From the NCBI RefSeq assembly GCF_008065135.1, contig NZ_CP042914.1:4941404-5005403 (forward strand): 64,000 bases of DNA, in the 5' to 3' direction. Every line of letters begins with the position of its first letter. The stretch's first letter is position 1. Below, piece after piece: positions 44,988 to 53,281 of this stretch. The stretch comes from Roseimaritima ulvae (lineage in GTDB: Bacteria; Planctomycetota; Planctomycetia; Pirellulales; Pirellulaceae). Made by a program: the position numbers and the translations under genes. A model generated the notes under the pieces. The model was not told the origin of the DNA, ran no database searches, and saw only the letters and a list, made by a program, of their open reading frames with translations.

Positions 44988-46580
44988 TCAACGAGCGTAA
45001 ACAAGAATCCTAGCATCGCCGACCGCATAGCGGTCGGCGTTTTTTATATGAGCGACCAAGTGCAGCGTGCCGGCGGCCTGCTCGGGAATTGCCAATCGGG
45101 CTTGGAACGGGCCGGCCGCATCGACATCGATTTCCAGACGCGTGATTTCGGTCTCATTGGCCAGCCGATAACGTTCATCAGCGGCCGTCCCCGTAGGCAC
45201 GCTGCCGATTGCGCGATGTAAGGCGATCGAGAGAGTACCGGCCAGCGGCGTTTGTCCGCGGACGACCAACGTTTGCCCCTGAGCCGCTTTGCCTTCCACA
45301 TCCAAGCTAACCGTTTCAGGGTGTTGCAACCGCAGCATCGGATCGCCCAACAGGTTGTACAGCTGCATGTGTTCGCGTCGTTCGGCGGGCAAGTCCGCGG
45401 CGGTGGGACTGATCAAGCCCGCCAGCGTATCAATCACCGCGCGGCGTTTGTTCAGCTCCGGATCGTTTTTCGACAGCGTGGCTAGTTCACGCAGCGAGGC
45501 CAGCCAGGCGTCGCCCAAGCGTTCGCTTCGTTGTTCGTAAACGCCACGGATCAGCCCCGTCGCGACCGCGGCATTGCCATAGGGCAGTGTGATGCGAGAA
45601 CCGGCCAAGACCGCGATCGGGCCTTCGTCGGCCAGTAACATCTGCTCGGCCAGACAGTCCTGGTTGGCATCGAAGGCGCCGGTGTAGCAGGCCAGCATCA
45701 GCGCGATCGGCGGCGGGGCGCCGTTGAGTTGCAGGCGATCCACATCATGAACCGTCAACACGGCTCGCCCCGAGGCGGTCTGCGGCACGCGGTCCAGCTC
45801 GGTAACCCGGCCGTGTCCGGCATACACCCAAAACCGAGCTCCCCGGGCGTACTGCTGCAGCACCGCTTCGTGAAACCGGTCCAGGCCCGGATTGAAGGGG
45901 CTACTGGGACTGGCATAGGTCACGTGGGTGCGAGTCGAGGCGGGTAGCGAACCGGTGATCATGCTGCGCGTGACCGATTCGATCGCCGCATCGGCTAGAA
46001 AGCCAAAGCCCCCCACGCCGGCGGTCAGCAGCACCCGTTGCCGCCAGGCCCCGAAGTCGGTGGAATCCTCGTAGGCCGCAATCCGTCGGATGTAAGCGGA
46101 GAGTTGTTCCGCCGAATCGACGGGAATTCTACCCACCACGGCTTCGGGAATCCCGTCCGCATCCAGGTCGCCGTAAAACGTATCGCCGGGTAACTGCGGC
46201 GTGGTTCCCCAGGCCGCCGTGACGCCGGCCGCGCGATGCAAGGTAGGAACTTCATACTGCGGATTGCTGTCGCCGTCGGAGCGGCCGATCGCGCAGTCGC
46301 CGACCAGCACGATAAAGCGTGTTTTTTCCGGATCCGCAGCTTGCCCGATCCGCTGCTGCACTTCCGCCGCCGAAGCCGCGCTGTCGACCACGCGGAGGGA
46401 AAGTCCGTCAGCGGCTCGCCGTGCCAACAGCGGAGTCAGCGCATCGCGGAATTCCGTGGGGCAAACCACCACCGCATCCGCGGCCGCGGCGGGTTCCACC
46501 GCGGCAGCCCGATGCACCGAAAAGACCACTATCAGCAGACCGGCAAACCAGCCCAGCCGGTTAGGTATTTGAATATCCAT
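44988..46580 (-). CDS. C25 (gingipain-like) cysteine peptidase family protein
   Basis: A 530-residue exported protein with a signal peptide (about residues 10-28). A gingipain-like caspase fold follows: VLVGDCAIGR, then FYGDLDADGIPEAVVGRIPVDS (a C25 hallmark), the catalytic His in WVYAGHGRVTE (H256) and the catalytic Cys in ALMLACYTGAF (C298). A C-terminal Ig-like domain (about 430-530) replaces the usual gingipain haemagglutinin or secretion domains. No type IX sorting domain is recognisable. Start ATG 46580 is chosen because the longer frame runs through repeats. It follows two VWA genes on the same strand after a 291-bp repeat region. Confidence 0.75.
   Translation of the reverse strand: MDIQIPNRLGWFAGLLIVVFSVHRAAAVEPAAAADAVVVCPTEFRDALTPLLARRAADGLSLRVVDSAASAAEVQQRIGQAADPEKTRFIVLVGDCAIGRSDGDSNPQYEVPTLHRAAGVTAAWGTTPQLPGDTFYGDLDADGIPEAVVGRIPVDSAEQLSAYIRRIAAYEDSTDFGAWRQRVLLTAGVGGFGFLADAAIESVTRSMITGSLPASTRTHVTYASPSSPFNPGLDRFHEAVLQQYARGARFWVYAGHGRVTELDRVPQTASGRAVLTVHDVDRLQLNGAPPPIALMLACYTGAFDANQDCLAEQMLLADEGPIAVLAGSRITLPYGNAAVATGLIRGVYEQRSERLGDAWLASLRELATLSKNDPELNKRRAVIDTLAGLISPTAADLPAERREHMQLYNLLGDPMLRLQHPETVSLDVEGKAAQGQTLVVRGQTPLAGTLSIALHRAIGSVPTGTAADERYRLANETEITRLEIDVDAAGPFQARLAIPEQAAGTLHLVAHIKNADRYAVGDARILVYAR
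45017..45045 (+). terminator. Rho-independent terminator of the small lipoprotein gene
   Basis: A perfect 10-bp stem CGCCGACCGC / GCGGTCGGCG with loop ATA is followed by six T. It lies inside the 3' coding end of the convergent C25-peptidase gene (codons for ADRYAVG). Confidence 0.88.
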
Positions 46581-46639
46581 ACCTGCAGTGTAACGGCAGC
46601 GGGCAGTCCAAGCCCAGAAGAGTTTTTTTGGTGGGCATC

Positions 46640-46662
46640 GGGGCAGTGGGGCAGTGGGGCAG
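46640..46662. repeat. GTGGGGCA octamer array, about 3 copies
   Basis: Same unit as 37452-37491, ending about 6 nt before a REP hairpin. Confidence 0.82.
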
Positions 46663-46667
46663 TAGGG

Positions 46668-46691
46668 GTAGCCGAAGTCGCCAGACTTTGG
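46668..46691 (+). repeat. GTAG-headed REP hairpin
   Basis: GTAG, CCGAAGTC, GCCA, GACTTTGG; identical in core to the copy at 42980-43003. This copy is the exception that does not lie just after a same-strand stop codon. Confidence 0.83.
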
Positions 46692-46729
46692 ATGGGTGGG
46701 GCAGGACAGGGAAAGGGACGTAAGGGACG

Positions 46730-46862
46730 AAATCTCAAATCTCAAATCTCAAATCTCAAATCTCAAATCTCAAATCTCAAATCTCAAATCTCAAATCTCA
46801 AATCTCAAATCTCAAATCTCAAATCTCAAATCTCAAATCTCAAATCTCAAATCTCAAATCTC
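46730..46862. repeat. AAATCTC heptamer array, 19 perfect copies
   Basis: 133 bp of uninterrupted AAATCTC units, ending 10 bp before the stop of the minus-strand VWA gene. There are no spacers between units, so it is not a CRISPR. Confidence 0.95.
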
Positions 46863-46871
46863 GCCACTCGC

Positions 46872-49448
46872 CTACCCCCCCAGCGCCACTCTCCGCAGCC
46901 CCACATCACCGACGAACAACACGATGGCGGCCATCAACAACCAGGGCCACAGGGTCACGGGCCGGTTGGTTTGTCGCTCGTCGCTGCGGAGCGATTGTTG
47001 CGGCGTGGGCTGATACATACCGCCGCTGACCCGGGCGATGTCTTGCAGCGTTTCCGTGCCCACCGGCTGCAGCCGCAATTCCTCCGGATAGCTGACCACG
47101 AATCCTCGGGACTGCCGCAGCGGGGAATGGCCCGGTGCCTGCGCCGCCAGATCGAGCTGATAGACGCCGCGATCGCCACTGGCAAACCAGGTCTCGTACC
47201 GCCCCGGTGCGGTCTGCCGCAGAGGATGCTGCTGGGAGTCGAGATGGGGATCGATGACGGTCAGTTGAGCGTCCGCGGAATCGAGAAACGCGCCTTGAGG
47301 CTCGGCGGCGTCGAGGGTCACGCGTGTCCTGCCACCAACGGTTTGCAGTTGGACGAACATGCCTTGGCTGTCGTTCTTTCGCATCGCATGCCGAATCACC
47401 TGAGCCCAGAACACGCCGAATTCGGGCCACGCTAACCACTCCGCGGCCCAGCGGCTTTTCGCATCGCTGGTGAAGGCCACCGTCATGCCCAGTCCGTATC
47501 GCCACCAAGCCAATAAGGGGTCGCCGTTTTCAGTCGTCAGGATCAGTTCACTGGTGGGTTTCGGCGCCGTGACGACGTAGCCCAACAGCAGCGGGCTGAG
47601 TTCGATGTCGATGCCCGCGAGCACCTGAGTGGGGCGAGCCAACATCGGCAAAAACGGTTCTTCCTGCAACGCTTCTTTGCTGGCTTCCACGGTTTCTTTG
47701 GCAAACACCTGAGGCACCGACTGGGGATCGGTGCACATGTAGTGGCGACCGTCGCCCAGCCGTGCGATGTCCTGCAGCAGTTGCGCGTCCGCGCCATCGC
47801 CCATCGCCACGGTGCTGACTGTCATCTGTTGGCTGGACATCTCGCCGGCTAGTTGGGCGAACGCGCCGGGCGAAGAGATCCCGTCGCTCAGCAGAATGCA
47901 GTGTTTACGCTTCGCCTCCGAACCGGCCAGCGCTTGATAAGCCTGCTCCATCGCCGGGTACATATTGGTTCCGCCTCCGGCGTCGATGGTGGCGATCTGG
48001 TCGATCAGGTAGCCGCGGTCGGTGCCCGGCCGCAGTTGGCTGACCCAATAGGTTTCATTATCAAATGCGATCACGCCAATGGAATCGCGGGGCCCCATCA
48101 GCTCCACGGCCGCGCGGGCGGCGTCTTTAGCCAGTTCGATTTTTTCCCCTCCCATCGAACCGCTGCGGTCGATCACCAGGATCATGGCAAATCCCGGCTG
48201 CTCGCGTTCCTTTTCAAAATTGCTGCGGACCGGCAGAATCTCTTCCAGTTGCGTCTTGTAATAACCGCCCAAACCGAAGGACTGGTCACCGCCCAACATG
48301 ATCAACCCACCGCCCAGGTCTTGAACATAAGTCCGCAATAGATCCATCTGCTGCAGCGTCATCGCGGTGGCGGGAACGTTCGAAAGCAGCAGACATTCGT
48401 AGCCCTGTAGTTCCGCCAGATCACGCGGCAGGCCTTCCGGTGGGCGGACTTCAATATCGATCTGCTGTTCGTCGAGCGCCCACCGCAAGGCGTCGGCTTG
48501 TTCGACATCGGGATCGATCAGCAACGCCCGCGGCCGTCCGGCGGAATACACCAACGCGGCCGCTTCGTTATTGTCCAGCAACGTGTCACGATCCCCAAAC
48601 TGCCGCAGCCGGGCCGCGAACGTAACCTGCCGTTCGTCCAAGATGGATTGTCGAAAACGAAAGCGATTTTCACCTTGCTGCAGCTCCACCTTGTTCTGCC
48701 CGCCATCGTCGATCCGCACGTCGTTGCGATACAAATCGACAAACCCGCTGGCTGCGACATTCGTATTGACGACCACTTCCACAAAAAACGGTTCGCCCTG
48801 TCGCACCTGAGCCGGCGTTTCGACCGCCGCCAACTGGATCTCCGGTTCACTGCGGACAGGCAAGGGCACCGTGTCGATCGGTACGCCCGCTGCGGCCGCG
48901 GCCGCCACGGCGTTACCCACGGTTGCGTTTCCATCGCTCAACAACACCACCCGCGGCACGTATGAAGGCGGGATGGCGGCCACCGCGGCGTCGATCGCCG
49001 CCGCCAAATCCGTGCCCTGTGGGCTTGCAGCGTCGCTGGCAACCGCGGCAGGTTCGACAACCGCGGCAGCGTCGGACACCGCGGCGTTGGCCTGAGAATC
49101 GAAAGCCAGGTATCGCAGCGTTAGCGAATCATCCGCTGCGGCTTCGGCGGCCGAGCGAACGTATGCATCGGCGGCCTCGCGAGCGGCCCTGTCGATGCTT
49201 TGACTATGGTCGATCGCATATACAACCATTTGCCGCTGAGTTCGAGTCAGCAGCATCAGACCGGTCAGCGCTAACACCAAACAGGTCACCACCAGCGAGC
49301 GAACCAGCAGGCTGAGCCACCGCTGCCAGAGCGGAAAATCGCTCAGGCTACGGAAATGAAACAGCACCAGGATCGGTAATGCCACAGCTAACAACCACAG
49401 GTACTGCGGTCGCAACCATTCCCATTCGAAGCCGTACCATGAATCCAT
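46872..49448 (-). CDS. Membrane protein with central VWA domain
   Basis: An 858-residue protein. Two N-terminal membrane helices (about residues 15-75) are followed by a first VWA-like segment (VVYAIDHSQSI). A canonical VWA domain with MIDAS residues comes next (MILVIDRSGSMGGEKIELAK ... GGGTNMYPAM, about 425-590), and a C-terminal beta-rich part ends in another helix (LWPWLLMAAIVLFVGDVGL). Layout matches planctomycete glutamine-amidotransferase-like/VWA proteins. Its ATG abuts the TAG of the upstream BatA-like gene (49448/49449), so they are co-transcribed. Likely a protein-interaction scaffold at the membrane. Confidence 0.82.
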   Translation of the reverse strand: MDSWYGFEWEWLRPQYLWLLAVALPILVLFHFRSLSDFPLWQRWLSLLVRSLVVTCLVLALTGLMLLTRTQRQMVVYAIDHSQSIDRAAREAADAYVRSAAEAAADDSLTLRYLAFDSQANAAVSDAAAVVEPAAVASDAASPQGTDLAAAIDAAVAAIPPSYVPRVVLLSDGNATVGNAVAAAAAAGVPIDTVPLPVRSEPEIQLAAVETPAQVRQGEPFFVEVVVNTNVAASGFVDLYRNDVRIDDGGQNKVELQQGENRFRFRQSILDERQVTFAARLRQFGDRDTLLDNNEAAALVYSAGRPRALLIDPDVEQADALRWALDEQQIDIEVRPPEGLPRDLAELQGYECLLLSNVPATAMTLQQMDLLRTYVQDLGGGLIMLGGDQSFGLGGYYKTQLEEILPVRSNFEKEREQPGFAMILVIDRSGSMGGEKIELAKDAARAAVELMGPRDSIGVIAFDNETYWVSQLRPGTDRGYLIDQIATIDAGGGTNMYPAMEQAYQALAGSEAKRKHCILLSDGISSPGAFAQLAGEMSSQQMTVSTVAMGDGADAQLLQDIARLGDGRHYMCTDPQSVPQVFAKETVEASKEALQEEPFLPMLARPTQVLAGIDIELSPLLLGYVVTAPKPTSELILTTENGDPLLAWWRYGLGMTVAFTSDAKSRWAAEWLAWPEFGVFWAQVIRHAMRKNDSQGMFVQLQTVGGRTRVTLDAAEPQGAFLDSADAQLTVIDPHLDSQQHPLRQTAPGRYETWFASGDRGVYQLDLAAQAPGHSPLRQSRGFVVSYPEELRLQPVGTETLQDIARVSGGMYQPTPQQSLRSDERQTNRPVTLWPWLLMAAIVLFVGDVGLRRVALGG

Positions 49449-51290
49449 CTAACCCACCATCCTGCGTTGGTACAGCACCCATTCACTCACAATGAATCCC
49501 AGCGCCAACAGGCACAACGTAAACCAAACCGAACGGGCGGTGATCCGCCGGACGGGCGGGGCCGCAGCAGCCGGCTCAACATGTTGACGCAAATCGCTTT
49601 CCTGGGCGTTGGCCAGATTGACGGCTACCCGTCGGCTTTCATCGCCGTCCGCCGAGGAAGGCTCGAGCGTTTTAATGCCGACGTGTTGCAGGGGCCCCAG
49701 CGCGGCGTCGAAGGCGCCGCCCGCCATAGTCTGCTGGCCGGTCGAGAGGGCCGGTTGCAGCTGCGGCGATGCGTTGGACAACCAGGTGATGACGTTGGTC
49801 AGCATCACCGGAAACGCCACTCGCAGCGGCAGATCGCCGTCGTCCAGTTGCGTGGACAACACGACCACGCGCCGGGTGCCGCCGGGATCGTCCGCATCCA
49901 ACAGAGCAGACATCATCACGCTCCCGTCGGCCGTGCTCAGCAGCGTCGTGCTGTCGGCCCGCATCTGCAACCGGCGAGCTCCGGGCAGGCTCACATTGGT
50001 CAACTGAACGTGTGCCAGCAGCGGCGACGAGATCTGCTGTTGGGCGACGACTGGTTCGGCGATGGGACGTCCCAGTCTCCAGAACGGAGCGTCCTGTTGG
50101 GGGTCGATAAACAACAGCGGTCCGTCGGGCAGTTCCTCCGGCACGAGGCGATGGAACACCGTGATCCCGCCGCGCGGTCGAGGCTTGATCGGTTGCGGCG
50201 AAGCGGTCAGCTGAACTCGTGGGATCGCCGACAAGCCACCCGCCAAAAACAAGTTCTCCGATTCAGTAACTAGATTGACCGGCAGGGCAGGGCGGGGCGG
50301 CAGGATCACCACGGCGCGGTTGTCGAGCGCCAAGGCGTCGGCGGGATGCGTATCGGACGCAATTCCTGTGTCCGCCGGATCCCCCACGACGTCCAAACGG
50401 GCGGTCAACACTCCGCCCCGGACATCGGCGTCGGTAAAAGTTTTACGCCAAGGCTGTCCCGGTTTCAGCCGCAGCGGCAGGACGTCGACCAGTTGCTCAT
50501 CCAGCTCCAGCGTCAGGCGGCATTCCCGTTCCTGCGGATCGTCAGAATGATTGACGACTTCGATCCAGACCGCATAGCCGATGGGGTCGACCTGCGAACG
50601 ACGCGTTTGGAAACCGGTGATGCCGATATTGGCCGCCGACTGACCGACGCGTTGCAGTCGCACGTGGCTGGCGGCGGTGAGCCGTTGGTGAGTCGATTCG
50701 GCGAAGCAGCCGTCGCTGACCAGCACAATCTCGCGGCTCGACGCCTCGCTGGCCAGCTGCCGCGCTTTGTCGAGGGCTTGATCGATTTGAGCCGGCGCGT
50801 CGCTGGGTTGCAAGGTTTGCAGGGCCTGGCGGATCGAGGGCCCAAACTCGGTCATGCCCACCACGACCTGGGCGGGACTGCCGGCGGCGATCAACGCCAT
50901 CTGATCGCCCGCTCGCATTTCCTTGACCTCCGCCTCGGCGGCTTCCAGAGCGGCTTCCCAGCGGAGACCGTCGGCGTCGCGGGCCTGCATACTGGCCGAG
51001 GTATCGACCACCAACACGATACGCCGGCTGAGCTTGCCCTGCCCGGGCCCCAAGGGGTCCAGCAGCGCCAGCACCACCAAGCCCAGGAAGGCGAGTTGCA
51101 ACAACAGACTGCCCACGTGCCGTAGCCGTGTGCCCAGGGCGCGGGAGCGTTTTTGATGGAATACCTGTTCCCAAAACAACAATGTGGCGACGCGGCGGTG
51201 GCGAAGTCGGGTTCGCAGGAGGAAGAACGCCACGATGGGCAGGGCTGCTAGCACCCATATCCAGCGATCCGGCGAGTTAAATTGGAACAT
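49449..51290 (-). CDS. BatA/VWA-domain membrane protein
   Basis: A 613-residue protein. The N-terminal BatA-type segment (FNSPDRWIWVLAALPIVAFFLL) and second helix (LLLQLAFLGLVVLALLDPL) are followed by a VWA domain with DTSASM (MIDAS), then beta domains and a C-terminal helix (VWFTLCLLALGFIVSEWVLY). BatA-type proteins usually sit near moxR and DUF58 genes, which are absent here. It heads a minus-strand row BatA-VWA-C25 peptidase. Confidence 0.83.
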   Translation of the reverse strand: MFQFNSPDRWIWVLAALPIVAFFLLRTRLRHRRVATLLFWEQVFHQKRSRALGTRLRHVGSLLLQLAFLGLVVLALLDPLGPGQGKLSRRIVLVVDTSASMQARDADGLRWEAALEAAEAEVKEMRAGDQMALIAAGSPAQVVVGMTEFGPSIRQALQTLQPSDAPAQIDQALDKARQLASEASSREIVLVSDGCFAESTHQRLTAASHVRLQRVGQSAANIGITGFQTRRSQVDPIGYAVWIEVVNHSDDPQERECRLTLELDEQLVDVLPLRLKPGQPWRKTFTDADVRGGVLTARLDVVGDPADTGIASDTHPADALALDNRAVVILPPRPALPVNLVTESENLFLAGGLSAIPRVQLTASPQPIKPRPRGGITVFHRLVPEELPDGPLLFIDPQQDAPFWRLGRPIAEPVVAQQQISSPLLAHVQLTNVSLPGARRLQMRADSTTLLSTADGSVMMSALLDADDPGGTRRVVVLSTQLDDGDLPLRVAFPVMLTNVITWLSNASPQLQPALSTGQQTMAGGAFDAALGPLQHVGIKTLEPSSADGDESRRVAVNLANAQESDLRQHVEPAAAAPPVRRITARSVWFTLCLLALGFIVSEWVLYQRRMVG

Positions 51291-51439
51291 TTAGGGAGTT
51301 TTCGTGGCGATGGACCGCAGGAATCCGGCTAGTTTCTATAGCACAAACCTCGAATTTACAGCAAAATGACGGGCAGGGCATGGTCGTGCGTTTTCGATCA
51401 GGCCAAACGAGCCCCCCAGAAGCCGGTTGCGGTTTACGC

Positions 51440-52168
51440 ATGTCGCTGTTGATCACCTGCGAAAACGGTGGGAATAAACTTCCCCCCTTCGTCATCGACG
51501 CTTTCCGAAGCGCCGCAGCGATCCGCGATTTAGCTTCCCCCTTGGGGTTCGACCCGGGCGCCAAAGCCGCGGCGTTGGATTTGGCCGAGCGCACCAAGGC
51601 TCCGATGGTGTCCTGCCCCTATTCCCGCCTGGCCATCGACGTCAACCGTTCGCCTCACCATCGCCATCTATTTTCGCCGCACACCAAAAAACTTTCCCCT
51701 GAGATCCGCGAAGCCTTGGTCCGCCATGTTTACGAACCGTACCGCCGGCAGGTGCATGCGGCCATCGACAAACTGCTGCAGTCACACGCTTACGTGATTC
51801 ACATCGCCGTGCGAAGCTTTCCGCTGCAGGGCAAGACCGGGCCGCGGCGGACCGATGTCGGGCTGATTTACGATCCCTGCCGCGAAGACGAGCGGGAATT
51901 TTGCCTGGATTGGTACGAAGAGCTGTACTACGAAGCGCCGTGGATTCGCGTCCGCCGCAACTATCCGGTACGCGGCCGACACGACAGTCTGGTGAAATCG
52001 CTGCGTGACACTTATTCGCCCCACGAATACCTGGGCATCGAAATCCATCTCAACCAAGCCTGGGCGGAACGCCGAACGCGGATCCGCAAACAATCTTTTT
52101 CCAGGATCGGCGACACCTTGGCAACCATTCTAGAATTGCCACCGCTAGCCACCATCGGAGCGGCTTAA
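51440..52168 (+). CDS. N-formylglutamate amidohydrolase-family protein
   Basis: A 242-residue protein of the N-formylglutamate amidohydrolase fold. LLITCENGGNKLP at the N-terminus, DVNRSPHHRHLFSP, HIAVRSFPLQGKTGPRRTDVGLIYDP and NYPVRGRHDSLVKSLR are family motifs. The first block normally reads CEHGG; here the His is Asn (CENGG), so the usual metal or substrate His is changed. The substrate is uncertain and no hut genes are nearby. ATG 51440 begins the conserved part; ATG 51380 would add 20 residues. Confidence 0.75.
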   Translation: MSLLITCENGGNKLPPFVIDAFRSAAAIRDLASPLGFDPGAKAAALDLAERTKAPMVSCPYSRLAIDVNRSPHHRHLFSPHTKKLSPEIREALVRHVYEPYRRQVHAAIDKLLQSHAYVIHIAVRSFPLQGKTGPRRTDVGLIYDPCREDEREFCLDWYEELYYEAPWIRVRRNYPVRGRHDSLVKSLRDTYSPHEYLGIEIHLNQAWAERRTRIRKQSFSRIGDTLATILELPPLATIGAA

Positions 52169-52234
52169 GCCGCCCGGCGTGGCTGATGTAAACTTTCCCA
52201 CTTGATAAAAATCCGTTGGTTCGGCCCCTACTTC

Positions 52235-53281
52235 ATGATCGACTTACGCAGCGACACCCTCACCAAGCCCACCCCCGCCATGCGCCAGGCAATGGCCGAG
52301 GCCGTCGTGGGGGACGACGTCGTAGACGTGGACCCCACCGTCGAGCAATTGCAGGAAGCCACGGCCGAACTTCTCGGTAAGGAGGCGGCGCTGTTTATGC
52401 CCAGCGGTTCGATGGCCAATCAGATCGCCGTCCGCGTGCACTGCGATCGCGGCAGTGAGTTTCTCTGCGAAGCCGACTGCCATATCTATCAGTACGAACA
52501 AGCCGCCTTCGCTCAACTGTCCGGCCTAGTCGCTCAGACCGTTCAGGGCACCGGCGGTGTGCTGCAGCCCTCACAGCTGCAGGGCCTGGTTCGGCCGCAC
52601 AATGACCACATGGTACGGACGCGCTTGGTGACGCTGGAAAATACGCACAACCGCGGCGGCGGCACCATTCAGCCATTGGATAACGTGCGGGAAATTTGTC
52701 GCTGGGCCGCCGACAACGATCTGCGTCGACATCTGGACGGAGCTCGACTGTGGAACGCCGTCGCCGCCACGGGCATCGAAGCCGAACAATGGGCTTCGCA
52801 CTTCGATTCGGTCAGCGTCTGCTTCAGCAAAGGTCTGGGCGCCCCGGTCGGTTCAGCGCTGGCGGGCACCAAGTCCTTTATTGCCGAAGCTCGGCGGGCG
52901 CGAAAACTATTTGGCGGTGGGATGCGGCAAGCGGGCATCATCGCGGCCGGCGCCCTGTATGCCCTGCAACATCATCGCCAGCGATTGGTCGAAGATCACC
53001 GGCACGCCCAAATCCTGCAAGCCGCCGTGCAGGACAGCCCGGGCCTAACGCTGGGGCCGGCCGCAGTGCAAACCAATATCGTGGTGTTTTTCGTCGACCC
53101 GCAGTGGGGAACTGCGGCGGAGTTTGTCGGCCAATTGGAAGCGGCAGGCGTGCGGAGTTTTGCCATCGGAGCTCAAAGCGTGCGGATGGTGACGCATTTG
53201 GACGTCACTCAAGCCGACGTCCAGCAAGCGGCCGAGGTGCTGCGAGAGGTCGCAGCGGCGAGTCCGGCTTGCGATGGCTGA
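52235..53281 (+). CDS. Low-specificity L-threonine aldolase
   Basis: A 348-residue PLP enzyme splitting threonine to glycine and acetaldehyde. DLRSDTLTKPT, DVDPTVEQLQ, PSGSMANQIA, LENTHNRGGG, HLDGARLWNA and the PLP lysine in SVCFSKGLGAPVGS are typical. It is 33 bp shorter than the longest frame, since ATG 52235 is the family start. Its stop overlaps the next gene by 8 bp. Confidence 0.92.
   Translation: MIDLRSDTLTKPTPAMRQAMAEAVVGDDVVDVDPTVEQLQEATAELLGKEAALFMPSGSMANQIAVRVHCDRGSEFLCEADCHIYQYEQAAFAQLSGLVAQTVQGTGGVLQPSQLQGLVRPHNDHMVRTRLVTLENTHNRGGGTIQPLDNVREICRWAADNDLRRHLDGARLWNAVAATGIEAEQWASHFDSVSVCFSKGLGAPVGSALAGTKSFIAEARRARKLFGGGMRQAGIIAAGALYALQHHRQRLVEDHRHAQILQAAVQDSPGLTLGPAAVQTNIVVFFVDPQWGTAAEFVGQLEAAGVRSFAIGAQSVRMVTHLDVTQADVQQAAEVLREVAAASPACDG

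Larger units (their letters stand above)
46581..46871. other. 291-bp gene-free spacer with three repeat types
   Basis: It contains GTGGGGCA copies, one REP hairpin and a 19-copy heptamer array, listed separately. A promoter for the minus-strand C25 gene presumably lies near 46581-46640, but no box is convincing. Confidence 0.5.

Noticed and set aside
46730-46862. Possible CRISPR array (19 identical short units)
   Set aside because: Units are 7 bp and directly contiguous with no spacers; no cas genes occur in the window. It is a microsatellite-like heptamer array.
46236-47435. 399-codon plus-strand frame crossing the heptamer array
   Set aside because: It reads through tandem repeats and antisense to two supported genes; the protein contains repeated NLKSQIS units created by the array.
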